Source: Bacillaceae bacterium
GTDB taxonomy: Bacteria; Bacillota; Bacilli; Bacillales; Alkalibacillaceae
Assembly: GCA_017656265.1 (NCBI GenBank)
Contig: JACDOD010000018.1
Span: forward strand, 1-45,155
Direction: 5' to 3'
DNA length: 45,155 bases
Within the stretch, counting starts at the first letter, position 1. Each line of letters begins with the position of its first letter. Below are positions 7,824-17,234 of the stretch, in pieces. A program made the position numbers and the translations under genes. The notes under the pieces were generated by a model. It was not told where the DNA came from and did not search any database. It saw only the letters and a list, made by a program, of their open reading frames with translations.

Positions 7824-8735
7824 ATGGAACCAAAAAAAGTTAGTGTCATTATCCCTACATATAAAAGAAGTGATTTTTTAGAAAGGGCTATAGACTCGGT
7901 TATAAATCAGACCTATAAAAACGTTGAAATTATTGTTGTTGATGATAATGATCCTGACAGTAGTGTCAGAAAAAATACAGAAGAAAAAGTACAAAAATAT
8001 TTAAATAAATATGAGAATATTATGTATTTAAAGAACAAAAAAAATTTAGGAGGAGCACTGGCTAGAAACGAAGGAATTTATCATTCGACCGGATATTATA
8101 TTACATTTTTGGATGATGACGATATTTATCTACCTGAAAAAATAGAAAAACAGGTTGCATATATGAATGAACACGATTTAGACCTTTCTTTTACGGATGT
8201 TCGGATCCACAATGAGAAAAATAAACTTATTGACTATCGAGAGCATAAATATATTAAAAGTTTTGAAAATGAAGAATTATTGAAGTATCATTTAATGCAT
8301 CATTTAACTCCAACAGGAACTTACATGTTTAAGCGAGAATCATTACTAAACATTGGATGTTTTGATAATGTGAAAGTTGGGCAGGAGTTTAGGCTTATGT
8401 TGAAAGCTATTCAAAGAGGTTTAAGTATCGGATACATACCTAAATCATTATTAATTCAATATGTACATACTGCTGAACGTATTTCAGTAGGTGGTAATAA
8501 AATTCAAGGTGAAAAGGAACTTTATGCATATAAAAGAAATTTTTTTAGTTTATTAAATCTTGGTCAAAAACAATATATTAGATTTAGACACCATGCTGTA
8601 ATGGCAATTGTAGGTATCCGTAGTAAAAATATACCAGTGTTTTTAAAGCATTTTTTAATTGGAATGATTACTTCGCCACTAAACTCAGTTTTTGAACTTT
8701 ACAAATATATAATAAGGATTTTTAGGTATAAATAA
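7824..8735 (+). CDS. Glycosyltransferase, GT2 (GT-A) family
   Basis: This 303-residue cytoplasmic or membrane-associated glycosyltransferase begins with the GT2 signature VSVIIPTYKRSDFLERAIDSV. IVVDD follows near 40 and the metal-binding DxD equivalent LDDDD near 98. The C-terminal part is hydrophobic and basic, suggesting membrane contact. It should add a sugar to the lipid-linked repeat; donor and acceptor are unknown. ATG 7824 is preferred to TTG 7818 by spacing from GGATG. Base composition is clearly more AT-rich than galU. Confidence 0.88.
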   Translation: MEPKKVSVIIPTYKRSDFLERAIDSVINQTYKNVEIIVVDDNDPDSSVRKNTEEKVQKYLNKYENIMYLKNKKNLGGALARNEGIYHSTGYYITFLDDDDIYLPEKIEKQVAYMNEHDLDLSFTDVRIHNEKNKLIDYREHKYIKSFENEELLKYHLMHHLTPTGTYMFKRESLLNIGCFDNVKVGQEFRLMLKAIQRGLSIGYIPKSLLIQYVHTAERISVGGNKIQGEKELYAYKRNFFSLLNLGQKQYIRFRHHAVMAIVGIRSKNIPVFLKHFLIGMITSPLNSVFELYKYIIRIFRYK

Positions 8736-8791
8736 AGTAGGTAAATAAATATTCATTAAAACATACATATCATAGCCTTGGAGGGAATAAC

Positions 8792-9571
8792 TTGAATTTC
8801 GAGGTATTGGTTTCTACTATGTACCAAAAGAGTTTAGACTTAGTAAATAAAATGAATTTAAACACAAATATACTTATAATTAACCAAAGTAGTAAAATTA
8901 TAAATACTTCCAAAGATATAGATGGTAAGAAACTTAGAATGCTTTCATATAAAGAAAAAGGTCTGAGTAAAAGTAGGAATCGTGCACTTGAAGAGTCTAA
9001 TGGAATTATTTGTTTAATAGCAGATGATGATATGTATTACTACAATGATTTGGAAAAAAAGGTTCTTCAAGTCTCAAAACATTACCCTGAAGTAGATGTG
9101 TTTATCTTTAAAGTAAATAATCATAAAAATAAATTCCCCGATAAAATTAAAAGATTGAGATTTTTGGATATATTAAAGATTTCTTCAGTACAGATTGCTT
9201 TTAGAAGGGGATGTATTATTAGTAAAAATATAAGATTTAATGAAGATTTTGGGGCAGGTTCTGACAAATATTCTTCTGGTGAAGAAAATATTTTTCTAAA
9301 AGAATGTTTAGATAAAAAATTAAAAGTCTATTATTTCCCTATCACTATTGGAACATTAACAGACTCTCCTTCGACCTGGTTTCAGGGCTTTAATGAAAAA
9401 TTTTTTTACGATAAGGGAGCTTTGTTTTACAAGTTGACAAAATTTTATTGGTTGTTTTTGATTTTTACATTTGCATTTAAGAAATATAAACTTTATAAGA
9501 ACGAAATATCCTTTTTAAAGGCAGTGAAGAATATGTTTTTAGGGGCAATGTCTTTAAAAAGAAAACAATAG
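8792..9571 (+). CDS. Glycosyltransferase, divergent GT2 family
   Basis: The 259 residues lack the usual VSVIIPTYN start but show the GT-A core LSKSRNRALEESNG (about 61-74) and the DxD-like IADDDMYYY (about 80). Further on comes a GAGSDKYSSGEENIF stretch typical of capsular GT2 enzymes (acceptor site with E residues). Start is TTG 8792 behind GGAGGG. It resembles enzymes found before wzy-type genes in Firmicute capsule loci. Very AT-rich coding sequence suggests acquisition with its neighbours. Sugar specificity is unknown. Confidence 0.8.
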   Translation: MNFEVLVSTMYQKSLDLVNKMNLNTNILIINQSSKIINTSKDIDGKKLRMLSYKEKGLSKSRNRALEESNGIICLIADDDMYYYNDLEKKVLQVSKHYPEVDVFIFKVNNHKNKFPDKIKRLRFLDILKISSVQIAFRRGCIISKNIRFNEDFGAGSDKYSSGEENIFLKECLDKKLKVYYFPITIGTLTDSPSTWFQGFNEKFFYDKGALFYKLTKFYWLFLIFTFAFKKYKLYKNEISFLKAVKNMFLGAMSLKRKQ

Positions 9572-9586
9572 GGTGAAGAATAAAAG

Positions 9587-10807
9587 ATGAATACTGATAT
9601 TCTTAATTATGAAAATAAAAAAAACATTAATATTTTCTCAGTATATTTAGTGTTTTTTACAATATTATTAAGCTCTTTCAATATATACATTGGTTTTGCC
9701 TTAAAGCCCTACATGATTTTTGCATTTATCTATTTTGTTTTTACAATTAAAAAGCTCAGTTTCCATAAACCTTTGAATTTTGAACTGGCTATGATTCTAT
9801 TCTTTACATATTTTTCATTAACGAGCTTGGTTGCTGAATATAAGATATATAGTCTAAGATTAATATTAGGGATTATATTATTTTTGTTTGTATATTTTAT
9901 TTTTAGAAGTATTATTCTTAAAATTAGTATTGAATATATGGAAATAACCTTAGCCAGAACAGCTCTAATATATGGCCTAGTTAATTTAATTTATTATTTC
10001 TTTGGTGTTCTTGCCGTGAATTTTGACTTTCATGGGAATAAGGAATACTATTTCGGGTTATTACTTGATAGAAATTCACCAAGGTTAACTGGTCTTTATT
10101 CTGATCCCAATATTTTAATATTGTCTCTTATCCCTTTTTTGTTTTTCTTATTAAGTAATACAAAAAGTAAGATAAATAAAATAGGTTTAGTTATTATTTT
10201 AATTAACGTATTGCTAACTCTATCTAGAGGAGGATATATTGCTATAGCTTTCGGTATATTTATATACATAATTTTAAGTCCTTTTAAAGAGAAAATTAGA
10301 TTAATATCTATTTCAATATTTTGGTTGATTATTTCTTTATTCACAACAAGAATCTTTTTTAATATCAACATACTTTCCTTAATATCCAGCAGATTCAATG
10401 CTATTTTTGAAGACAATGCTACAGGAAGATTCGAAATTTGGGTCAATGGGATAGAGTTATTTAAAAAAAATCCATTATTTGGAATAGGAGCTTTTAATTT
10501 TAGACAATACAACTTATATTTTTTTGGTGATGGTCATTACATGCATAATACTTTATTGGAAATTTTAGTAGAGGGAGGTTTAATAGGTTTTTCGTTATAT
10601 CTTCTATTCTTAGTTGCTATTTTTCGAAATATTATCAAACTTTATAACTTAAATAGAAAATATAGTTACATAATTGCTACTTACTTTTCTGTAATAATTT
10701 CAATGATGAATATATCAGTTTTAATAAATGAATTTATTTTGTTATTTTTTGTTTTGGTTACTTTTTTTGTTATTAAGGAATATTCTAATAATGTAAAGAA
10801 AATATAG
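9587..10807 (+). CDS. Wzy-like polysaccharide polymerase / O-antigen ligase family
   Basis: This 406-residue polytopic protein has about ten membrane segments. It carries the ligase-family signatures: TLSRGGYIAIAFG near 210 at a helix start, and a long extracytoplasmic loop (about 275-325) with GRFEIWVNGIELFKKNPLFG, an internal HYMHN and ILVEGG. The Wzy fold polymerises lipid-linked repeats on the outer face of the membrane. Presence of wzx nearby supports a Wzx/Wzy-dependent pathway. ATG 9587 follows GGGTGA. A 113-bp AT-rich gap follows. Confidence 0.85.
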   Translation: MNTDILNYENKKNINIFSVYLVFFTILLSSFNIYIGFALKPYMIFAFIYFVFTIKKLSFHKPLNFELAMILFFTYFSLTSLVAEYKIYSLRLILGIILFLFVYFIFRSIILKISIEYMEITLARTALIYGLVNLIYYFFGVLAVNFDFHGNKEYYFGLLLDRNSPRLTGLYSDPNILILSLIPFLFFLLSNTKSKINKIGLVIILINVLLTLSRGGYIAIAFGIFIYIILSPFKEKIRLISISIFWLIISLFTTRIFFNINILSLISSRFNAIFEDNATGRFEIWVNGIELFKKNPLFGIGAFNFRQYNLYFFGDGHYMHNTLLEILVEGGLIGFSLYLLFLVAIFRNIIKLYNLNRKYSYIIATYFSVIISMMNISVLINEFILLFFVLVTFFVIKEYSNNVKKI

Positions 10808-10920
10808 TATCAATAAAAGAAGTGGTTTCTTTGTATATTTTCTTATCATCAATATTATAATTTTTTTGTTCAGACCCTTGACTAATGCTAAGGATATAAA
10901 TAAATAGAGTAGGTGATTAG

Positions 10921-12117
10921 GTGAGAATAGTATTTTTAGTAAACACACCATTCCATTTATATAAATCATTTATTATAAGTAAATTACTAAAAAAAACAGG
11001 TAGTGATTTAATTATAGATTTGATTAATATTGAAGATACAATGAACAAATACCAAGAAATTTTAAATGGTAAAAAGACACCATGGCATAATATTTATTTT
11101 CTGAATTGCCAAAATAGGCTCTATCAGACTAAAAAAATTAAACAATTGAAGTTTATTTTAAAAAGTAATAGCTTTGCAAAGAAATATATTTTAGACAAAA
11201 AGCCGCATATTCTAGTTTCCTTTATAGATCATCATTTTTTTAATGCTAAGTTTATTGATATTTATAAAAAACAGATAAACAAAGGTAAGTATATTTTAGT
11301 AGAGGAAGGTATTGCACCATATATTAAGGCTAATTATCATAAAAAAACTGGTTTTTTAAAGCAAGGGATTAAAAAACTGATTGGAGTAGGAAATATTAAA
11401 AACCTTTCACAAGGAAGGGTGTTTTCTCCAAATGTAGCTCTTGTATCAGACATGAGATCTCTTTCTAAAGGATATGCAATGGGAGCCAAACTTATTGAAA
11501 TGCCAAAAGGTCCATTTCCGTTATCTATAACTAATGAGTTCAATCAATTAATTGAAAGTGATCAAAAGATTTTAATGCTTAATACCGTTAGAAATTCCTT
11601 CCTTTTTTTAAGTCAACCCTTAAGTGAGGATAAACTATTTACTTTCGAAGAAGAGAAACAATTTATTCGGGAACTCGGAAAAATAATAAAAACATATGAT
11701 TTAAAAATATTTGTTAAGTTACACCCAAGAGATTCGAAAAAGAAAGAAAAAATTTATAACGATGCAGGATTTTTTTGTTTAAAAGATTTAAGTGATGTAC
11801 CAATAGAAACTTTGTTTTCTATTGGAGTACCCAAAGCAGTATTAACATATTTTTCTAGTGCAGCAGTAAATTACAATATAAGGAATAATGGATTTGTTAT
11901 ATGGCTAGAAGAAATTTTTTGCAGAAAAAAAAATATAAGACAAAAACAAATTTTAATTAAGCCATCAGAGAGGCTAATTAAACCTAAAAATTTCAAGGAA
12001 CTACAGCAATGTATTATTAAATTAAAAAAAATAAATGTTAATAGTATTACTATTAACAGTAATGATCATGATTGGCAACTTACTATTAACTCAATGTTGG
12101 ACTATGTAAAAAAATAA
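10921..12117 (+). CDS. Polysialyltransferase-like glycosyltransferase (nonulosonic acid transferase)
   Basis: The 398 residues resemble bacterial polysialyltransferases (A-2,8-polyST family). They start RIVFLVNTPFHLYKSF and carry the three sialyltransferase motifs: an acidic-acidic-Gly site VEEGIAPY (about 127-134), the HP motif KLHPRD (about 262-267) and the paired serine motif TYFSSAA near 313. The likely donor is the CMP-nonulosonate made by the downstream genes. Whether it adds one residue or a chain is unknown. GTG 10921 is the start, with TAGGTGA upstream. The gene is extremely AT-rich. Confidence 0.7.
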   Translation: MRIVFLVNTPFHLYKSFIISKLLKKTGSDLIIDLINIEDTMNKYQEILNGKKTPWHNIYFLNCQNRLYQTKKIKQLKFILKSNSFAKKYILDKKPHILVSFIDHHFFNAKFIDIYKKQINKGKYILVEEGIAPYIKANYHKKTGFLKQGIKKLIGVGNIKNLSQGRVFSPNVALVSDMRSLSKGYAMGAKLIEMPKGPFPLSITNEFNQLIESDQKILMLNTVRNSFLFLSQPLSEDKLFTFEEEKQFIRELGKIIKTYDLKIFVKLHPRDSKKKEKIYNDAGFFCLKDLSDVPIETLFSIGVPKAVLTYFSSAAVNYNIRNNGFVIWLEEIFCRKKNIRQKQILIKPSERLIKPKNFKELQQCIIKLKKINVNSITINSNDHDWQLTINSMLDYVKK

Positions 12118-12153
12118 ACAAATCGTTTTCATACGAAAACAGGAAAGAATATT

Positions 12154-13410
12154 ATGAAAATTAAATTTATATTAGACAATAAACTTTTAACAAACTCAAT
12201 TTTATATACATTTGGTTCAATGATGACTCCTTTAATTGGGCTTGTGATGCTCCCGGTTTATACTGAAAATTTAACACCATCTGAATACGGAATCATGACT
12301 ACAGTACAAACACTTGTGGGTCTGTTACAGTTACTCCTTTTGCTTTCTTTACATGGAGCTGTTACCCGCTTATTCTATGATTTTCTTAACGAGCCTGAAA
12401 AGCAAAAGGAGTATCTGGGTACAATTTTTATATTTGTTGTATTTTTTTCAACTATAATGTCTATTATTTTAATATTATTCTTTCAACCTTTTGGTTCGTT
12501 ATTATTCAAGCAGATTCCTGTATATCCTTTTTATTTTATACTAATTGGTTTATCGTGGGTTACATCTCTTTTATCACTGCCCCTTGCTCTATTTAGAGCA
12601 CAGGAAAAAGCGGGATTGTTTGTATTAATAAATTTATTAAAAGCGATAGCCATAATGACTTTAATGGTTTATTTTCTAATTTTCAAAGGGCACGGAGTAG
12701 AAAGTGTTTTACTTAGTCAATTTTTTATAATTATGATCCTAGTTGTAATAACTTTTGTCAAATCATTTAAGTATTTAAAACTGTCTTTCAACTTAACGTA
12801 CTTAAAAGATAGTCTGAATTTTAGTTTACCTCTTATCCCGCATGTGGCGAGTGCTTGGATAATTAGTTCATCAGACAGAATAATTTTGGAGAAATATATT
12901 GAAATCGAACAATTAGGTGTTTATTCATTAGCTGTCCAAGTAGCTATGGTTCTATCGATTTTTTTTCAAAGTGTTAATAATGCTCTAGTTCCGAGATACA
13001 CAAGGTTGAGAAAGGAAGGGAATGAAGGACAGGCGAAAAAATTATTAAATGTCTTTTCAATTGTAATACTTTTGTTTGGAGTGGCTGCAATTCCATTAGC
13101 AATGTTAGCAATTCAGTTTTTTACCACTAAAGCATATTATGGAGCAATTGGCCTTCTGCCATTATTGATTATCGGACAAATTATAAAAGGTTATTATTAT
13201 ATACCCGTAGCAAAACTTTTTTACGTAAAAAAAACAAAGGCAATCGCTAGTAGCAGTTCAGTTGCTGCATTGACTAATGTAGCTATAAATATTCTTGCAA
13301 TTCCTTTTATTGGTATTTATGGGGCGATTGTATCTACAATCGCTGCTGAATTTATTCGATTAATTCTTCTTACGATTTTATCTAATAAAGAAAAAAAGAG
13401 TTATATTTAG
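12154..13410 (+). CDS. Wzx-type lipid-linked oligosaccharide flippase
   Basis: This 418-residue polytopic membrane protein of the MOP/PST family has roughly twelve hydrophobic helices. It opens NSILYTFGSMMTPLIGLVMLP, typical of Wzx, and has SEYGIMTTVQTLVGLLQLL and a conserved FSLPLIPH region. It would flip the undecaprenyl-linked repeat across the membrane to the Wzy polymerase. ATG 12154 follows AGGAAAG. A small hairpin GTTTTC-ATAC-GAAAAC (12125-12140) lies just before the ribosome site. Confidence 0.87.
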   Translation: MKIKFILDNKLLTNSILYTFGSMMTPLIGLVMLPVYTENLTPSEYGIMTTVQTLVGLLQLLLLLSLHGAVTRLFYDFLNEPEKQKEYLGTIFIFVVFFSTIMSIILILFFQPFGSLLFKQIPVYPFYFILIGLSWVTSLLSLPLALFRAQEKAGLFVLINLLKAIAIMTLMVYFLIFKGHGVESVLLSQFFIIMILVVITFVKSFKYLKLSFNLTYLKDSLNFSLPLIPHVASAWIISSSDRIILEKYIEIEQLGVYSLAVQVAMVLSIFFQSVNNALVPRYTRLRKEGNEGQAKKLLNVFSIVILLFGVAAIPLAMLAIQFFTTKAYYGAIGLLPLLIIGQIIKGYYYIPVAKLFYVKKTKAIASSSSVAALTNVAINILAIPFIGIYGAIVSTIAAEFIRLILLTILSNKEKKSYI

Positions 13411-13430
13411 ATATTCAAGGGGTGGGGGCT

Positions 13431-14441
13431 TTGTCCATTTTAATAACAGGTGGTTTAGGATATATAGGAAGCCACACATCAGTAGAAATGTTAAATTCAG
13501 GATATGATATAGTTATTATAGATAATCTATTAAATAGTAAATATAAAGTAAACAATAGGATAAAAGAACTTACAGATAGAAATTTTCCGCTATACATATT
13601 TGACCTTAGAGATAGAAAGAAATTAAGAGAAGTTTTTAAGAAGCATAATATTGAAGCAGTTATACATTTTGCAGGCTTAAAAGCTGTAGGAGAATCAGTC
13701 CAAAAGCCTTTAGAATATTATCAAAATAATATTTTAAGTACTATTGTATTGTGCGAAGTGATGGGAGAATATCAAGTAAAGAATTTTGTGTTCAGCTCCT
13801 CTGCCACCGTTTATGGGGTACCAGAATTAGTTCCAATTAAAGAAGATTTTTCATTACAAGCAACAAATCCTTATGGCAGGACTAAATTAATGATTGAAGA
13901 AATTTTAGAGGACTTGTATATATCAGATCCATGTTGGAGTATTGCCTTACTTCGTTATTTTAATCCAATAGGAGCACATCCGAGCGGCAGGATAGGAGAA
14001 GATCCGAACGGTATTCCAAATAATTTAATGCCTTATATTACACAGGTCGCTATTGGTAAATTACCTGAACTTCAAGTTTTTGGAAATGATTATCCCACTA
14101 AAGATGGAACCGGAGTAAGAGATTACATACATGTGGTAGATTTGGCCAAAGGTCATGTTAAAGCATTAGAAAAAATTTTAACTAGCACTGGTTTAGAAAC
14201 ATATAATTTAGGAACAGGAAAAGGCTATAGTGTGCTCGAACTAATAGCGACATTCGAGAAAGTATCGGGTATAAAAATTCCTTATGTTATTACAGAAAGG
14301 CGATCAGGAGATGTAGCTGAGGTTTATGCAGATCCATCTAAGGCAAGAGAACAATTAAACTGGGAAGCAGAAAAAGGAATAGAAGATATGTGTGCGGATG
14401 CGTGGCGCTGGCAGTCACTGAATCCAAATGGATATAATTAA
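13431..14441 (+). CDS. galE: UDP-glucose 4-epimerase
   Basis: The 336-residue SDR enzyme interconverts UDP-Glc and UDP-Gal (or the GlcNAc forms). It shows the NAD motif TGGLGYIGSH (near 6-15), HFAGLKAVGES near 80, the catalytic SSSATVYG with downstream YGRTK, and RYFNPIGAHPSGRIGE. TTG 13431 is favoured over in-frame GTG 13422 because AAGGGG (13418-13422) is correctly spaced only for TTG, and it gives MSILITGGLGYIG. It provides a galacto-configured donor for the repeat. Confidence 0.93.
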   Translation: MSILITGGLGYIGSHTSVEMLNSGYDIVIIDNLLNSKYKVNNRIKELTDRNFPLYIFDLRDRKKLREVFKKHNIEAVIHFAGLKAVGESVQKPLEYYQNNILSTIVLCEVMGEYQVKNFVFSSSATVYGVPELVPIKEDFSLQATNPYGRTKLMIEEILEDLYISDPCWSIALLRYFNPIGAHPSGRIGEDPNGIPNNLMPYITQVAIGKLPELQVFGNDYPTKDGTGVRDYIHVVDLAKGHVKALEKILTSTGLETYNLGTGKGYSVLELIATFEKVSGIKIPYVITERRSGDVAEVYADPSKAREQLNWEAEKGIEDMCADAWRWQSLNPNGYN

Positions 14442-14491
14442 TATCTATTATTATATAAAGGAAAGATTATCAAATAAAATCAGGTGATAAC

Positions 14492-15496
14492 ATGTTAAAA
14501 GGAAAAAACATACTAGTAACCGGCGGTACCGGATCAATAGGCAAAGAAATTGTAAAAGAACTATTAAAACAGAATCCAAATACTATTCGTATTTTTAGTA
14601 GAGATGAATCAAAACATTTTTTTATGCAGGAAGAATTAAAAGATTATTCTAATGTGAGGTTTTTAGTAGGGGATATTCGAGATAAAGAAAGACTGAATTA
14701 TGCTGCAAAAGATATTGATATTATTTATCATGCTGCTGCATTAAAACATGTACCTTTATGTGAATATAACCCATTTGAAGCAGTAAAAACCAATGTGATC
14801 GGCGTCCAAAATGTTATAGAGGTTGCTATCAATAATAACGTTGAAAAGGTAGTTGCTATTAGTACGGACAAAGTTGTGAATCCAATGAATACGATGGGAG
14901 CGACTAAATTACTATCAGAGAGGCTTATGTTATCTGCAGAGCATTATAAAGGTAAAGCGAATACAACCTTTTCGTGCGTTCGATTTGGGAATGTGATGGG
15001 CTCACGAGGATCAGTTATACCATTATTCAAACACCAAATAAAGAGTAATAATAATATTACAGTAACTGATAAACAGATGACAAGGTTTATGATGTCAATC
15101 CCTCAGGCAGCCAAATTAGTGTTAAAAGCCTCTGAATTGGCCAAAGGTGGAGAAATTTTTGTTTTAAAAATGCCAGTATTGAATATAACAGATTTAGCAG
15201 TGACATTGATTAAAGATTTCAATGAGAAAAATAATATCCAGTATACCGGCCAAATAGAAGAAATAGGTAAGAGACCAGGTGAAAAACTTTATGAAGAACT
15301 TATGACGAAAGAAGAAGCAGAAAGAGCTTATGAGAATGATGAAATGTATATGATTTGTTCCCATCTTTCAAATAATCACAGCAATCCTAAAGGTTTTGTG
15401 AAAGCCAATAATAAAGCTTATTCAACAAAAGATACAGAGATATTGAATCAAGAAGAAATAAGAATTTTGTTAGAAAGAGAAAATTTATTGTTTTAA
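14492..15496 (+). CDS. legB: NDP-GlcNAc 4,6-dehydratase (LegB/CapD family, retaining type)
   Basis: The 334-residue short SDR has ILVTGGTGSIGKE at 7-19 and the family block STDKVVNPMNTMGATK near 128. MGATK replaces the usual YxxxK. In this family, methionine there marks C5-retaining enzymes of the PglF/LegB kind; C5-inverting PseB has YGATK. That points to a D-sugar and legionaminic rather than pseudaminic acid. It should form the 4-keto-6-deoxy intermediate for the aminotransferase encoded at 20754. Nucleotide (UDP or GDP) is unresolved. ATG 14492 has AGGTGAT upstream. Confidence 0.82.
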   Translation: MLKGKNILVTGGTGSIGKEIVKELLKQNPNTIRIFSRDESKHFFMQEELKDYSNVRFLVGDIRDKERLNYAAKDIDIIYHAAALKHVPLCEYNPFEAVKTNVIGVQNVIEVAINNNVEKVVAISTDKVVNPMNTMGATKLLSERLMLSAEHYKGKANTTFSCVRFGNVMGSRGSVIPLFKHQIKSNNNITVTDKQMTRFMMSIPQAAKLVLKASELAKGGEIFVLKMPVLNITDLAVTLIKDFNEKNNIQYTGQIEEIGKRPGEKLYEELMTKEEAERAYENDEMYMICSHLSNNHSNPKGFVKANNKAYSTKDTEILNQEEIRILLERENLLF

Positions 15497-15508
15497 GGAG
15501 CTAATTTT

Positions 15509-16210
15509 ATGAAAACTTTAGCGATTATACCTGCAAGAGGAGGATCTAAAGGGTTAAAGCGGAAAAACTTGCTCCCGCTAAATGGTATTCCTCTTATAGA
15601 GTATACGATTAAAAGTGCATTAAAATGTTCCGAAATACATAGAGTGATCGTATCTACGGAAGATCGGGAAATTGCAAATGTAGCTATACAATCAGGTGCA
15701 GAAGTTCCATTTTTAAGACCTCATCACCTGGCCACAGATGAGGCTACTACCATTGACGTATTGGTTCATGTCATTCAGGAAATGGATAAAGAAGATCAGT
15801 TTGATAATATTGTGTTGCTGCAGCCTACATCTCCATTGAGAAATGAGAAACACATTTCGGAAGCACTGCAATTATTTCAAGATAAAGGACGTAATCCTGT
15901 CGTTAGTGTCTGTGAGGCATTTACCCATCCAAACATATGCAAAAAAATAAGTGATGGGAAATTAGTTAATTATGTAAAATATGACAAAAATTTAACAAGG
16001 AGGCAGGACTTTGAAGCGGTCTATCAGTTAAATGGTGCAATTTATATAACAACACGGGACATGATTTTATATAAAAACAAACTTTATGATGAAATAGCTT
16101 ACCCTTATATAATGGATAAGCAATTCTCTGTTGATATCGATGATCAGCTAGATTTTAAATTGGCAGAAATTATTTTGAAAGAAAAATGGGGGGACTCCAA
16201 ACATGTTTAA
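15509..16210 (+). CDS. legF: CMP-nonulosonate (legionaminate) cytidylyltransferase
   Basis: The 233 residues activate the nonulosonic acid with CTP. N-terminal AIIPARGGSKGLKRKN is the CTP-binding signature of the NeuA/LegF/PseF family. LLQPTSPLR near 110 and an Asp-rich DIDDQLDF near the end bind metal and substrate. It starts at ATG 15509 behind AAGGAG and overlaps the synthase gene by 8 bp, indicating tight co-expression. Family members with neighbours legB and legC act on N,N'-diacetyllegionaminate; direct proof of substrate is lacking. Confidence 0.87.
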   Translation: MKTLAIIPARGGSKGLKRKNLLPLNGIPLIEYTIKSALKCSEIHRVIVSTEDREIANVAIQSGAEVPFLRPHHLATDEATTIDVLVHVIQEMDKEDQFDNIVLLQPTSPLRNEKHISEALQLFQDKGRNPVVSVCEAFTHPNICKKISDGKLVNYVKYDKNLTRRQDFEAVYQLNGAIYITTRDMILYKNKLYDEIAYPYIMDKQFSVDIDDQLDFKLAEIILKEKWGDSKHV

Positions 16211-17234
16211 ATTAGGAGACCATCTAATAGATGACAGTTCACCCGTATATGTAATTGCAGAAGCCGGAGTAAATCATAATGGCAATATCGATTTAGCAAA
16301 AAAGCTTATTGATTCCGCTAAGGATTCAGGAGCAAATGCAGTCAAGTTTCAGACATTCCAAAGTGAGAAATTAGTAACACAAACCGCTTCGAAGGCACGT
16401 TACCAGATTGAAAATACAGGAGAAAATAATTCACAGTTGGACATGTTAAAGAAACTGGAATTGTCTTTTAGTGAATTTAAAGAGTTGAAGCAGTATTGTG
16501 AACGAAAAGATATTGAGTTTATTTCTACTCCTTTTGATGAAGAAAGCGCTGAGTTTCTATATGAGTTAGGAGTACATGCATTTAAAATTGGATCAGGAGA
16601 TTTAACAAATATTCCTTTGCTTGAAAAAATAGCAAATTATAATAAACCTATTATTATATCTACTGGTATGGCAAATTTGTCAGAAATAGAAGATGCTTTA
16701 GAGGTTTTAAAAGATCTTGAAGTGGCAATTCTCCATTGCACATCTAATTATCCTGCACCTATTGAAGAGGTAAATTTGAGAGCGATTCAGACCATTTCAC
16801 AAGCATTTGGGAAAGTTGTTGGTTATTCGGACCATACTGAAGGTAATGAAATTAGTATTGCTGCAGTAGTTCTAGGTGCGAAAATTATTGAAAAGCATTT
16901 TACATTAGATCGAAACATGCCTGGTCCGGATCATAAAGCATCATTAGAACCTGATGAGTTAAAATCATTAGTTTCATCTATTAGAAGAGTTGAATTGGGT
17001 CTTGGAGATGGAATTAAAAGATGTATGCCTTCTGAATTAGAGACGAAAAGGGTAGTCAGAAAAAGTATCATTGCTGCAGATGACATTGAAGAAGGTACGA
17101 TTTTAACCAAAGATCATTTAACTGTAAAAAGACCAGGTACAGGAATTCAACCTAAATTTTTGTCTCAATTAATAGGTAAAACAGTCAAAAAAGGTTTTAA
17201 GCGTGATCAAGTCATAGAATGGAATGATATATAA
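16203..17234 (+). CDS. legI: Nonulosonic acid synthase (LegI/NeuB family)
   Basis: The 343-residue enzyme condenses phosphoenolpyruvate with a 2,4-diamino-hexose (or ManNAc) to the nine-carbon acid. It has the TIM-barrel NeuB motifs VIAEAGVNHNGN (18-29), AVKFQTF, FKIGSGDL, IISTGMA, HCTSNYPAP and GYSDHT, then a C-terminal SAF (antifreeze-like) domain with the RSIIAADDIEEG stretch near 280. Length is normal. ATG 16203 follows GGGGGACT. The next gene starts with no gap. Confidence 0.92.
   Translation: MFKLGDHLIDDSSPVYVIAEAGVNHNGNIDLAKKLIDSAKDSGANAVKFQTFQSEKLVTQTASKARYQIENTGENNSQLDMLKKLELSFSEFKELKQYCERKDIEFISTPFDEESAEFLYELGVHAFKIGSGDLTNIPLLEKIANYNKPIIISTGMANLSEIEDALEVLKDLEVAILHCTSNYPAPIEEVNLRAIQTISQAFGKVVGYSDHTEGNEISIAAVVLGAKIIEKHFTLDRNMPGPDHKASLEPDELKSLVSSIRRVELGLGDGIKRCMPSELETKRVVRKSIIAADDIEEGTILTKDHLTVKRPGTGIQPKFLSQLIGKTVKKGFKRDQVIEWNDI

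Noticed and set aside
10096-10512. 138-residue - strand ORF inside the polymerase gene
   Set aside because: Shadow of an AT-rich membrane protein gene; no ribosome site or motif.
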